A stretch of DNA of 64,000 nucleotides. Source: Cellulomonas sp. KH9. GTDB lineage: Bacteria; Actinomycetota; Actinomycetes; Actinomycetales; Cellulomonadaceae. The stretch is from positions 1,017,749 to 1,081,748 of the forward strand of contig NZ_FOSE01000001.1 of assembly GCF_900114185.1 (NCBI RefSeq). The letters are read 5' to 3'. Every line of letters starts with the position of its first letter. The first letter of the stretch is position 1. Under the pieces are notes generated by a model. That model had not been told where the DNA came from and searched no databases. It was given only the letters and a program-made list of their open reading frames with translations. Of this stretch, positions 23,955 to 32,199 are shown in pieces. Position numbers and translations under genes: made by a program.

Positions 23955-24911
23955 GTGAGCGCGCAGCCGGAGGCCGTGGTGTGGGACGTGCCGTTGCGCA
24001 CCCGGTTCCGCGGGCTGACGCGCCGCGACGGCGTCCTGGTGCGGGGTGACGCCGGCTGGGGGGAGTTCAGCCCGTTCCGCGACTACGACGACGTGGCCGC
24101 GACCCGCTGGTGGCGGGCGGCGCGCGAGGCCGCGGACGAGGGCTGGCCGGCGCCGGTGCGGACGCACGTCCCGGTGAACGTCACGGTCCCCGCCGTCGAC
24201 CCCGGGCTCGCGCACCGCATCGTCAGCGGCTCGGGTGGCTGCCGCACCGCGAAGGTCAAGGTGGCCGAGCCGGGGCAGCCGGCCGGTGCCGACGAGGCCC
24301 GGCTCGAGGCGGTGCGTGACGCGCTGGGTCCCGACGGTGCCGTGCGCGTCGACGCCAACGCGGCGTGGGACGTCGACACGGCCGTGGTGCGCCTCGCCGC
24401 GCTCGACCGGGCGGCCGGCGGGCTGGAGTACGCCGAGCAGCCCGTGCCGGGCGTCGAGGACCTCGCCGCCCTGCGCCGTCGCACGCACGTGCCGCTCGCG
24501 GCCGACGAGGCCGTGCGTCGCTCGGACGACCCCCTCGCGGTCGCGCGGCTGCAGGCCGCCGACGTCGTCGTGCTCAAGGTGCAGCCGCTCGGGGGCGTGC
24601 GCGCGTGCCTGGAGCTGGCGGAGCGGCTGGCCCTGCCCGTGGTCGTGTCGTCCGCGCTCGAGTCCTCGGTCGGGCTGGCCGCCGGTCTGGCGCTCGCTGC
24701 CGCCCTGCCCGACCTGCCGCACGCCTGCGGGCTCGCCACCGCCGCCCTGCTGGCCGAGGACCTGGTCGAGGACCCGCTGCTGCCCCGCGACGGGATGATC
24801 GAGGTCCGTCGGCCCGAGCCGGCACCGCGGCTGCTGGCGGCGGCCGCCGCGCCACCGGCGGTCGTCGCGCACTGGCAGGCGCGTCTCGCCGCCGTGACGG
24901 GTCGGGCATGA
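23955..24911 (+). CDS. menC: o-succinylbenzoate synthase MenC
   Basis: This 318-residue enolase-superfamily enzyme dehydrates SHCHC to o-succinylbenzoate. Catalytic Lys is in TAKVKV (K102) and LKVQPLGG (K208). Metal ligands are D133 (RVDANAAWD), E161 (YAEQP) and D184 (LAADEAV). It shows the short actinobacterial form with an abbreviated N-terminal cap. The stop codon overlaps the menD start (ATGA), so menC and menD are one transcript. A classical pathway with MenC excludes the futalosine route for these genes. Confidence 0.95.
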   Translation: MSAQPEAVVWDVPLRTRFRGLTRRDGVLVRGDAGWGEFSPFRDYDDVAATRWWRAAREAADEGWPAPVRTHVPVNVTVPAVDPGLAHRIVSGSGGCRTAKVKVAEPGQPAGADEARLEAVRDALGPDGAVRVDANAAWDVDTAVVRLAALDRAAGGLEYAEQPVPGVEDLAALRRRTHVPLAADEAVRRSDDPLAVARLQAADVVVLKVQPLGGVRACLELAERLALPVVVSSALESSVGLAAGLALAAALPDLPHACGLATAALLAEDLVEDPLLPRDGMIEVRRPEPAPRLLAAAAAPPAVVAHWQARLAAVTGRA

Positions 24912-26845
24912 TGACCGGCGTGACCCCCGACGACCCGTCCGCACCGCGCCGCCGGCGCCGGGCCCCGGCCGCCGCGACGCCGGGCGACCCGGCCGTGCCG
25001 GCCCCCGCGGTCGCCGCCGCACGGGTGCTGGTGCAGGCGCTGGCGGCGCTGGGCGTGCGCGACGTCGTCCTCGCGCCGGGGTCCCGCAGCGCGCCGCTGG
25101 CCTACGCGCTGGCCGACGCCGCGCGTCCCGACGACGAGCGGCCCGCGGGTGCGCCCGCGCTGCGGCTGCACGTGCGGATCGACGAGCGGGACGCGGGCTT
25201 CCTCGCCCTGGGGCTGAGCAAGGCGTCGGCCCACGTCGGCGACCGCGGCCCCGTGCCGGCGCGGCCGGTGGCGGTCGTGACGACCTCCGGCACCGCGGTC
25301 GCCAACCTGCACCCCGCGGTGCTCGAGGCCCACCACGCGGGGCTGCCCCTGGTCGTCCTCACCGCCGACCGCCCGCACGAGCTGCGCGGCACGGGCGCCA
25401 ACCAGACGACCGAGCAGGTGGGGATCTTCGGCGCGGCGGTGCGGTTGGCCGTCGACGTGCCCGCCCCCGTGGGACGCCCCGGCGAGGACCGCGACCTGCG
25501 GCGCACGGTGTCCCGCGCGGTGGCCGCCGCGACCGGTGCGCGGACCCAGGACCCCGGGCCGGTGCACCTGGACCTGGCCTTCCGCGACCCGCTCGTGCCC
25601 GGCGACGAGCCGTGGCCCGCGCCGTCCGACGCGGGCCTGACCCACGTGGCCGCACGGGCGCTGCCCGCCGAGCCCGCCGGGCTGCTCACCGGGACGGTGC
25701 CCGTCGTGGTCGACGTCCTCGACCAGCCGGCCGACGCCGGACGCCCGTCGCGGCGTGCGCGCGGACCGGTGCCGACCGTCGTCGTCGCCGGTGACGGAGC
25801 CGGCCCTGCGGCGACCCGCCTCGCGGAGGCCAACGGCTGGCCGCTGCTGGCCGAGCCGTCCTCGGGCGCGCGGCAGGGCCCCACCGCGATCGGTGCGTAC
25901 CGCCTGCTGCTCGCCGACGAGCGCCTCGGCGGGCGCACGGGGCGTGTCGTGGTGCTCGGCCGCCCTACGCTGACGCGGCCCGTCCAGGCGCTGCTGGCGC
26001 GCCCCGACGTGGACGTCCTCGTGGTCGCGCCCCGCGGCGCGGACTGGCCCGACGCGGCCCGCAACGCCTCCCAGGTGCTGCTCGACGTGCCCGCGCGCAT
26101 GCGCCAGGGCCGGGTCGGGGCCCCGGCCGGGTGGCTCGACGCCTGGCGCACGGCCGACGCGGCGGCGCAGGACGTGCTCGCCGGTGCGCTCGACGCCCCG
26201 GAGGACGGCCGTCGCTCCCGCAGCGGCCCGCGCGTCAGCGGCTGGGCGCTCGCGCGGGCGGTCGCGCGCGCCAGCGCGCCGGACGACGTCCTCGTCGTCG
26301 GGTCCTCCAGCCCCGTGCGGGACCTCGACCTCGTCGCACGCTGGGACCTCGCGCCGCTGGTGCTCGCGAACCGGGGGCTGGCAGGCATCGACGGCACGGT
26401 CGCGACCGCCACCGGTGTCGCGCTCGCCCTGCCGCGGCGCCGGGTGCGGGCGTACCTGGGCGACCTGACCTTCCTGCACGACGTGGGCGGCCTGCTGCGC
26501 GGGCCCGCCGAGCCGGCGGTCGACCTGCAGATCGTCGTCGCGAACGACGACGGCGGCTCGGTGTTCACGACCCTGGAGCACGGTGCGCCCGAGCGTGCCG
26601 ACGTCTTCGAGCGCGTGTTCGCCACCCCGCACGGCGTGGACGTCGCCGCGCTGTGCGCCGCCTACGGCGTGCGGCACACCCGCGTGGTCGACACCGACGG
26701 CCTGCTGCCGGCGCTCGCGTCGCCCGGCACCGGGACGAGCGTCGTCGAGGTCCGCGTCGACCGCACGCAGCGTCGCAACCTGGCCGAGCGCCTCGCCGCC
26801 GAGGTCGCGGCGGCGGTGGACAAGGCCCTGTCACCGGGCGCCTGA
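24908..26845 (+). CDS. menD: SEPHCHC synthase MenD
   Basis: This 645-residue thiamine diphosphate enzyme adds the succinic-semialdehyde unit from 2-oxoglutarate to isochorismate. Motifs include DVVLAPGSRSAPLAYAL, the glutamate-bearing HVRIDERDAGFLALGL, TTSGTAVANLHPAVLEA, ADRPHELRGTGANQTT, and the cofactor-binding end NRGLAGIDGTVATATG with VANDDGGSVFTTLEHG. The first 40 residues are an Arg/Ala/Pro-rich extension. An internal GTG at 24920 could be the true start. The gene overlaps menC, and a hairpin spans its stop codon. Confidence 0.95.
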   Translation: MMTGVTPDDPSAPRRRRRAPAAATPGDPAVPAPAVAAARVLVQALAALGVRDVVLAPGSRSAPLAYALADAARPDDERPAGAPALRLHVRIDERDAGFLALGLSKASAHVGDRGPVPARPVAVVTTSGTAVANLHPAVLEAHHAGLPLVVLTADRPHELRGTGANQTTEQVGIFGAAVRLAVDVPAPVGRPGEDRDLRRTVSRAVAAATGARTQDPGPVHLDLAFRDPLVPGDEPWPAPSDAGLTHVAARALPAEPAGLLTGTVPVVVDVLDQPADAGRPSRRARGPVPTVVVAGDGAGPAATRLAEANGWPLLAEPSSGARQGPTAIGAYRLLLADERLGGRTGRVVVLGRPTLTRPVQALLARPDVDVLVVAPRGADWPDAARNASQVLLDVPARMRQGRVGAPAGWLDAWRTADAAAQDVLAGALDAPEDGRRSRSGPRVSGWALARAVARASAPDDVLVVGSSSPVRDLDLVARWDLAPLVLANRGLAGIDGTVATATGVALALPRRRVRAYLGDLTFLHDVGGLLRGPAEPAVDLQIVVANDDGGSVFTTLEHGAPERADVFERVFATPHGVDVAALCAAYGVRHTRVVDTDGLLPALASPGTGTSVVEVRVDRTQRRNLAERLAAEVAAAVDKALSPGA

Positions 26846-26856
26846 GCCGGCGCCCG
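26835..26856 (+). terminator. Hairpin over the menD stop codon
   Basis: An 8-bp stem (CGGGCGCC at 26835-26842 with 26849-26856) encloses the TGA stop in its 6-base loop. There is no T-tract. Confidence 0.45.
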
Positions 26857-26950
26857 CATCCCTCCTGGCGGGCCCACAGGAAGTTCCCAGCCGCCTGGGA
26901 GGCCGATCCCAGGACGACGCGGTGTGATGGATGTCGAGAAGGAGGCAGCC

Positions 26951-28525
26951 ATGACCACCACGCCCGAGCCGCAGCCCGGCAGCCACCCCCAGAACCAGCC
27001 GACCACCCCCGTCCCGCCGCAGGGTGCCGTCCCCTCGCACGGTGCCGTCCCCCCGCACGGTGCGGTGCCGCCGCACGGTGCCGTCCCCCCGCAGGGCACC
27101 GCGCGGCTGTCGCCCGCGCAGGAGTGGGCACGCTACGAGGCCGCGCAGCGCGCGCAGGCCGGCGGTGCCCCGACCACGTCCGGGAACGCCCCGACCGCGA
27201 CGGCCACGGCCGCTCCCGCGCACGACCCGTGGGCCACACCGGCGCCGGCGTCGGCGCCGGGTGAGGCACCCGGCGAGAAGCCGCGCCGCCGCTCGCGTGC
27301 CTGGCTGTGGATCGCGTCGGCCGCCGTCGTCGGCCTCGTGGTGGGTGGCGGCTCCGTCGCCGCCGCCGGTCTGCTGGACCAGGGCGGGTCGTCGTCGCGG
27401 TCCGCCTCGCTGGCCGACGTGGGCCGTTCCTCGACCGACCAGGTGCCGGTCACGGGCTCCAGCGCCGCGGACCCGGACTGGCAGGCCGTCGCGGCCGCCG
27501 TGCAGGCCTCGGTCGTCGCGATCGAGGTCCAGACGGAGTCCGGCGGTGGCCAGGGCTCCGGCGTCATCATCGACGACGAGGGCCACGTGCTGACCAACAG
27601 CCACGTCGTGTCCGGTGCGCAGGGCAACGTGCAGGTGACGCTGACCGACGGCCGGATCCTCGAGGGTGAGGTCGTCGGCACCGACCCCAGCACCGACCTG
27701 GCCGTCGTGCAGCTGCTCGACGCCCCCGACGACCTGCAGCCGGCCGCGTTCGGCAACTCCGACGAGGTCCGGGTCGGCGAGCCGGTCATGGCGGTGGGCA
27801 ACCCGCTGGGCCTGGCCAACACCGTGACCACCGGCATCGTCTCGGCCGTCGACCGCCCGGTCTCCACGGTGGAGGACGGCGGGGCCGAGGCGGCGGTGAC
27901 CAACGCGATCCAGATCGACGCGGCCGTCAACCCCGGCAACTCCGGCGGGCCGCTGTTCGACGCGACGGGCCGGGTCATCGGCATCACGTCCTCGATCGCC
28001 ACGCTCAGCGCGCAGTCCGGCTCGATCGGTCTCGGGTTCGCGATCCCGTCGGACCTCGCCCGCGACGTCGCCGCGCAGCTCATCGAGGACGGCCAGGCCG
28101 AGCACGCGTTCCTCGGGGTCACGCTGTCCGCCGGCGTCGCGACGGCCGACGGCGTCACGCGCCGCGGTGCCGTCGTCGAGTCCGTCAACGAGGGCTCCCC
28201 GGCCGCCGCGGCCGGTCTGCAGGCCGGTGACGTCATCGTCGCCATCGACGACGACCCGGTGGGGGGCGCCGAGGCGCTCACGGCCTTCGTGCGGTCCCTG
28301 TCGTCGGGCGACGACGTGACCCTCACGGTCGTGCGCGACGGCCAGACGCGCGAGCTCGACGTCACGCTCGCCACGCGCCCCGACGACCTCGGCTCGGCCC
28401 AGCCGCGCCAGGACCAGGGTCAGGGCGGCCAGGGCGGCCAGGGTCAGGACGACCAGTCCCTGCCCGGCGGTCTCACCCCCGAGCAGCTCTGGGAGTGGCT
28501 GCAGCAGCAGCAGGGCCAGGGCTGA
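26951..28525 (+). CDS. HtrA/DegP-like trypsin-type serine protease with PDZ domain
   Basis: This 524-residue protein has a cytoplasmic Pro/Ala-rich N-terminus, one transmembrane helix (about residues 117-139), an extracytoplasmic trypsin-like domain with H218 (TNSHVV), D249 (STDLAV) and S331 (NPGNSGGPLF), and one PDZ domain (about 395-490). The C-terminus is a Gln/Gly-rich tail. The layout matches actinobacterial PepD/HtrA membrane proteases that handle misfolded envelope proteins. AAGGAGG is ideally placed before the ATG at 26951. Residues 25-48 are four copies of a GAVPPH-type hexapeptide. It is a single-gene unit ended by a strong hairpin. Confidence 0.92.
   Translation: MTTTPEPQPGSHPQNQPTTPVPPQGAVPSHGAVPPHGAVPPHGAVPPQGTARLSPAQEWARYEAAQRAQAGGAPTTSGNAPTATATAAPAHDPWATPAPASAPGEAPGEKPRRRSRAWLWIASAAVVGLVVGGGSVAAAGLLDQGGSSSRSASLADVGRSSTDQVPVTGSSAADPDWQAVAAAVQASVVAIEVQTESGGGQGSGVIIDDEGHVLTNSHVVSGAQGNVQVTLTDGRILEGEVVGTDPSTDLAVVQLLDAPDDLQPAAFGNSDEVRVGEPVMAVGNPLGLANTVTTGIVSAVDRPVSTVEDGGAEAAVTNAIQIDAAVNPGNSGGPLFDATGRVIGITSSIATLSAQSGSIGLGFAIPSDLARDVAAQLIEDGQAEHAFLGVTLSAGVATADGVTRRGAVVESVNEGSPAAAAGLQAGDVIVAIDDDPVGGAEALTAFVRSLSSGDDVTLTVVRDGQTRELDVTLATRPDDLGSAQPRQDQGQGGQGGQGQDDQSLPGGLTPEQLWEWLQQQQGQG
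27023..27094 (+). repeat. Four 18-bp coding repeats (GAVPPH hexapeptide)
   Basis: Four in-frame 18-bp units encode GAVPSH, GAVPPH, GAVPPH and GAVPPQ in the cytoplasmic tail of the HtrA protein. Such tandem units can vary in copy number between strains. Confidence 0.75.
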
Positions 28526-28557
28526 CGGTCCCGCCCCACGCCGTCCACCGCACGACC

Positions 28558-28591
28558 GGGCCCGCCGCGATCCCCCTCTCGCGGCGGGCCC
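28558..28591. terminator. Bidirectional hairpin between htrA and menF
   Basis: A perfect 13-bp stem (28558-28570 with 28579-28591) has an 8-base pyrimidine loop. It lies between converging genes and has no T-tract. Confidence 0.7.
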
Positions 28592-28615
28592 TCGGCGTCC
28601 CTGCGGGCGCGGCGC

Positions 28616-28660
28616 GTGTCAGGACGACGCGTGTCAGGACGACGCGTGTCAGGACAGCGC
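28616..28660. repeat. Three tandem 15-bp repeats across the menF stop
   Basis: The unit GTGTCAGGACGACGC occurs at 28616-28630 and 28631-28645, with a slightly changed third copy at 28646-28660. Because 15 is a multiple of three, the menF stop codon is repeated in frame twice more downstream of the real one. Confidence 0.85.
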
Positions 28661-29977
28661 GTACCGCATCGGGTCGAGCTTCGCGCGCGACTCGGCGAGC
28701 TCGGCCGCCGGGTCGGAGGCCGCGACGACGCCGCAGCCGGCGAACAGCCGCAGGCGGTGCGGGTCGTGCCGGTCCACCTCGGCGGAGCGCAGGGCGATGC
28801 CCCACTCGCCGTCGCCGTCGGCACCGAACCAGCCCACGGGTCCGGCGTACCGGCCGCGGTCCATGCCCTCGATGCGGGTGATGAGCGCGCGCGCCGCCTG
28901 CGTCGGGGTGCCGCACACCGCGGCGGTGGGGTGCAGGGCCGCGGCCAGCGCCAGCGACGAGGGGTGCGCGCCGTCGCCCTGCGGGGCGGCGAGCACACCC
29001 GTCACGTCGGACGCGAGGTGCAGCACGTTGGGCAGCGACAGCACGAACGGCACGTCGGGCACGTTCGACGACGAGCAGAAGGGCGCGAGCGCGCGGGCGA
29101 CCGACGTGACCGCGTACTCGTGCTCCTCGAGGTCCTTGGAGGAGTGCGCGAGGATCGCGGCCCGTGCCATGTCGCCGTCGTCGTCGCCGGTGCGCCGGAT
29201 CGTGCCGGCCAGCACCCGGGACGTCACGAGCCCGCGCTCGGAGCGCACCAGCAGCTCGGGCGTCGCGCCGATCATGCCGTCGACGCTGAAGGTCCAGCAC
29301 GACCGGTACCGGTCCGCGAGCCGCTGCAGCGCCCACCGCACGTCGAGCGGGTGCTCGGTGCGGGCGCGCACGTCGCGCGCGAGCACGACCTTCTCGACCT
29401 CGCCCGACCGGATCGCGGCGACGCCGCGCGCCACCACGTCCATCCAGTCGTCCGCGGTCACGGCGCCGTCCGAGTAGGTGACGTCGCCCGGTGCGCGGGG
29501 CTCGGTGCGCGGCGGCAGGACGTCCGCCAGGCGGGGCGCGGCGCCCAGCTCGCCCGCGGTGCTCACGGTCGTGAGCCACGTCCGGCCGTCGCGCCGGCCC
29601 ACCACCACGCGCGGGACCACGACGACGCCACCGGCGGGGGAGTCGTCGTCGAAGGCGAAGGAGCCGAAGGCGACCGGCCCGGTGCCGGGCAGGCGCACCT
29701 CGTCCCGGACGATCGCGCGCGCGAGGACCTCGTGCCACGCGCGCTCGGCGGCCGCGAACCGGTCGGCGCCGTGCACCTCGACGCGCACGGCCTCGCCCCA
29801 GGCCACCAGGCCGTCGCCGCGGCGCACCCAGGCCAGCGGGGCCTGCGGGCCCAGCAGGTCGAGCAGGTCCGCCGGGTCGGCCGACCCGTCCGCGGGCAGG
29901 TCGTGGCACTCGACGGTGCGGACCACGAGAGGGTGCGGGACGCCCCCGGTGACGGGGGAGCTGGGCGACGTGCTCAT
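28649..29977 (-). CDS. menF: Isochorismate synthase MenF
   Basis: This 442-residue chorismate-binding enzyme converts chorismate to isochorismate at the entry of the menaquinone pathway. Conserved segments are KVVLARDVRA, GATPELLVRSERG, the RVLAGTIRRTGDD loop, LHPTAAVCGTP, and the Mg-binding GRYAGPVGWFGADGDGEWGIALR. An entC-like role in siderophore synthesis is possible, but the position among men genes favours MenF. The ATG at 29977 is seven bases after TACCCT, a leaderless-type arrangement. The stop lies within a 15-bp tandem repeat. Confidence 0.92.
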   Translation of the reverse strand: MSTSPSSPVTGGVPHPLVVRTVECHDLPADGSADPADLLDLLGPQAPLAWVRRGDGLVAWGEAVRVEVHGADRFAAAERAWHEVLARAIVRDEVRLPGTGPVAFGSFAFDDDSPAGGVVVVPRVVVGRRDGRTWLTTVSTAGELGAAPRLADVLPPRTEPRAPGDVTYSDGAVTADDWMDVVARGVAAIRSGEVEKVVLARDVRARTEHPLDVRWALQRLADRYRSCWTFSVDGMIGATPELLVRSERGLVTSRVLAGTIRRTGDDDGDMARAAILAHSSKDLEEHEYAVTSVARALAPFCSSSNVPDVPFVLSLPNVLHLASDVTGVLAAPQGDGAHPSSLALAAALHPTAAVCGTPTQAARALITRIEGMDRGRYAGPVGWFGADGDGEWGIALRSAEVDRHDPHRLRLFAGCGVVAASDPAAELAESRAKLDPMRYALS

Positions 29978-29984
29978 CGCGTTC

Positions 29985-29990
29985 AGGGTA
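29985..29990 (-). promoter_or_regulatory. Leaderless-type -10 (TACCCT) of menF
   Basis: TACCCT on the minus strand is followed by seven bases and the ATG at 29977. Confidence 0.55.
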
Positions 29991-30036
29991 GGCCCTCACC
30001 GCCGCGGGCTCGCCCCGGGGCGGTGCGACCTGCGTC

Positions 30037-31086
30037 TCAGCGCGGCTTGCGGGCCACCACCACGTCGCGCTCGATCGCCTGGTCGACGCGGTGCGACAGG
30101 TCGAGGAACGGCTCGCCGTCCAGCGGCTCGAGGCCCGCGTCGACGAGCATCGCGACGAGGTCCCGGCGCGGCAGCACCTTGGTGTTCCACGACAGCCCGA
30201 GCGCGCCGCCGCGGCGCAGCACCGTGACCCAGCCGGGGAGGGCGTCGGCGAGCAGCTCGCCCGGCGCCCGCGACGGGGTGCGCGGTCCGGTGACCGACCC
30301 GTGCTGGATGCCGTACGGCGCGTCGGCCACGACCACGTCGAAGAACCCGGCGCGGTACGTGCGGTCGACGTCGAGCGTGTCACCCTGCGTGATCTCGAGC
30401 GTCTGCACGTCGCCGGCCCGGAACAGGTCCTTGTCGGCGGCGAGCGTGAACGTGGTGCGCCGCCCCAGGGTCTTCCCGGCGATGCGCAGCCGCGTCGACG
30501 CCGAGCGGTGCTTGAGCCGCTTGTCCTGCAGCCAGCGGGTGGCGAACGCGGTGTACGCCTCGACGTCGCGCCGGTCGACGTCGACGCCGTACGCGTCCCA
30601 CCCGTACATGAGCGCCTGGTTCAGCGTGGTGCCGCGCCCGCACATGGGGTCGAGCACCCGCAGCCGGGACCCGAGGAGCTCCTCGCGGGTCGTGGCGGCC
30701 GCGGCCGTCAGGTTCAGCAGGAGCCGGGTGAGCTGCTCGTTGGTCTTGCCGACGTACTTGAGGATCGTCAGCAGGTCGTCGTCGTAGCGGTCGAGCCGCT
30801 CGACGTCGAGCGGGACGAGCGCGCCGTCGTCGCGCAGCTCGAACAGCGCGAACAGGGAGGAGAGGTTCGCCAGGACCCGCAGGTCCTCGGGCTCCGGGTC
30901 CGCGACGGGGACGACGAGGTACGGGACGCCGCCCATCGTGCGCTCCACCGGTCCGCCGAGGGCGCGCAGGCGCCCGTCGAGCAGCAGCTCGTCGAGCGCG
31001 AGGAGCTCGTTGCGGGTGAGGCGCGCGGCGTTGCGGGAGTACACCCGGTTGGCCGAGGGCTGGACGAGGATCGCGTACTGCGGCAT
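30037..31086 (-). CDS. TRM11-like SAM-dependent methyltransferase
   Basis: This 349-residue protein has an N-terminal domain of about 130 residues followed by a Rossmann methyltransferase. SAM motif I is [12 protein letters not shown] (D146) and motif IV is VADAPYG (D255-Y258), the form used by N2-guanine or N6-adenine amino methyltransferases. This resembles Trm11/TrmG10, which modify G10 of tRNA in archaea and eukaryotes, and related actinobacterial proteins of unproven target. A DNA methyltransferase is less likely because no restriction partner or target-recognition domain is seen. It is a single-gene unit divergent from menG. Confidence 0.78.
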   Translation of the reverse strand: MPQYAILVQPSANRVYSRNAARLTRNELLALDELLLDGRLRALGGPVERTMGGVPYLVVPVADPEPEDLRVLANLSSLFALFELRDDGALVPLDVERLDRYDDDLLTILKYVGKTNEQLTRLLLNLTAAAATTREELLGSRLRVLDPMCGRGTTLNQALMYGWDAYGVDVDRRDVEAYTAFATRWLQDKRLKHRSASTRLRIAGKTLGRRTTFTLAADKDLFRAGDVQTLEITQGDTLDVDRTYRAGFFDVVVADAPYGIQHGSVTGPRTPSRAPGELLADALPGWVTVLRRGGALGLSWNTKVLPRRDLVAMLVDAGLEPLDGEPFLDLSHRVDQAIERDVVVARKPR

Positions 31087-31181
31087 GGGTGGTGAGGCCC
31101 CCGGGTCGGTCGTGCGGCGCCGCCGGCGGCGCCGCGTCCACGCTACCCGAGCACGGTGCGCGGACCGGTGCGCGGACCTGC

Positions 31182-31187
31182 GACCAT
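31182..31187 (+). promoter_or_regulatory. Leaderless-type -10 (GACCAT) of menG
   Basis: GACCAT is followed by six bases and the ATG at 31194. The first base departs from TANNNT. Confidence 0.45.
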
Positions 31188-31193
31188 GGGCAC

Positions 31194-31886
31194 ATGCCTC
31201 GCGCCGCCCTCGACAAGGACCCCCGCGACGTCGCCGCCATGTTCGACGCCGTCGCGCGCCGGTACGACGTCACCAACGACGTGATCTCCCTGGGTCAGGA
31301 CCGTGCGTGGCGCCGCGCCACGCTCGCCGCGCTCGACGCGCAGCGCGGCGAGACGGTCCTCGACCTCGCGGCCGGCACGGGCACGTCGAGCGAGCCCCTC
31401 GCCGACGCCGGCGTGCACGTGGTGCCGTGCGACCTGTCGACCGGGATGCTGCGGGTCGGTCGGCGCCGCCGCCCCGACCTGCCGTTCGTGGCGGGCGACG
31501 CGCTGCACCTGCCCTTCGCCGACGCGTCGTTCGACGCCGTGACCATGTCGTTCGGCCTGCGCAACGTGGCGGACGTCGACGCGGCGCTGCGTGAGCTGCT
31601 GCGGGTGACGCGGCCCGGTGGGCGCCTGGTGGTGTGCGAGTTCTCGCAGCCCACGTTCGCGCCGTTCCGCGCCGTGTACACGAACTACCTCATGCGTGCG
31701 CTGCCGCCGGTGGCCCGCGCGGTGTCCAAGGAGCCGGACGCCTACGTGTACCTCGCGGAGTCCATCCGGGAGTGGCCGGACCAGCGCGAGCTGGGCCGGC
31801 TGGTGCGTGCGGCGGGCTGGGAGCAGGTCGCGTTCCGCAACCTCACGGGCGGCGTCGTCGCGCTGCACCGCGCCCGGCGCCCCTGA
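31194..31886 (+). CDS. menG: Demethylmenaquinone methyltransferase MenG (UbiE family)
   Basis: This 230-residue enzyme adds the final C-methyl group to demethylmenaquinone. UbiE-family marks are [20 protein letters not shown] near the N-terminus, SAM motif [13 protein letters not shown] (about residues 55-66), [18 protein letters not shown], and [14 protein letters not shown]. The length is normal. The start ATG at 31194 is taken because of the leaderless-type promoter and the immediate match to the family N-terminus. It lies about 310 bp upstream of the menJ-nuo operon but has its own promoter. Confidence 0.95.
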   Translation: MPRAALDKDPRDVAAMFDAVARRYDVTNDVISLGQDRAWRRATLAALDAQRGETVLDLAAGTGTSSEPLADAGVHVVPCDLSTGMLRVGRRRRPDLPFVAGDALHLPFADASFDAVTMSFGLRNVADVDAALRELLRVTRPGGRLVVCEFSQPTFAPFRAVYTNYLMRALPPVARAVSKEPDAYVYLAESIREWPDQRELGRLVRAAGWEQVAFRNLTGGVVALHRARRP

Positions 31887-32199
31887 GCGACCCCGTCCGC
31901 GCGCGTCCGGTGTGACGCTCGTCGCGCACCGGCCGCCCGCGGGGCGGGCCGGGGGGTGTGCGCTGCGCGCCGCCCCGCGCTGCGGGCGTCGGCGTCGTCG
32001 GCGACGATGGTCGTCGTACGGTGCTCCGGTCCCCTCGGGACGCCTCGCGACGGGTCGTCGGCACCGCTCCGGGCGCCTCACCGGGACGTTCGTCCCGGGG
32101 CTCCGCTGAGGTAAGCCAACCCTTCGCAGACAGCGTCTGAGGGGCTGGTTACACTCGCCGGAGTCGCACGTGAACGTCGTCACAAGTGGGGTGGCAAGG
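31887..32199 (+). promoter_or_regulatory. menG to menJ intergenic region with nuo-operon promoter
   Basis: The first 230 bp of this 313-bp stretch hold only G/C-rich sequence with no open frame I can support. The last part has CAGACA (32127-32132) and TACACT (32150-32155) with 17-bp spacing, a plausible housekeeping promoter with its start near 32162. A Rex-type operator follows at once. This would be the main promoter for menJ and the nuo genes. Confidence 0.6.
32169..32184. promoter_or_regulatory. Putative Rex operator upstream of menJ-nuo
   Basis: CGTGAACGTCGTCACA matches the Streptomyces Rex consensus TGTGAAC-N3-TTCACA at 11 of 13 fixed positions. It covers about +8 to +23 of the predicted transcript, where a bound repressor would block elongation or initiation. 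Rex itself is encoded at 11092-11790. It lies before the preferred menJ start (32200) but would overlap the start if the GTG at 32170 is used. Confidence 0.65.

Noticed and set aside
24083..26677. Leftward open frame of about 864 codons across menC and menD
   Set aside because: Antisense shadow of two enzymes with complete catalytic motifs. Its translation is low-complexity Arg/Gly/Ala and shows no domain.
27009..27100. Repetitive GCACGGTGCCGTCCCC-like DNA as a regulatory repeat array
   Set aside because: The periodicity is exactly 18 bp and in frame with the HtrA coding sequence, so it is explained by the hexapeptide repeat.
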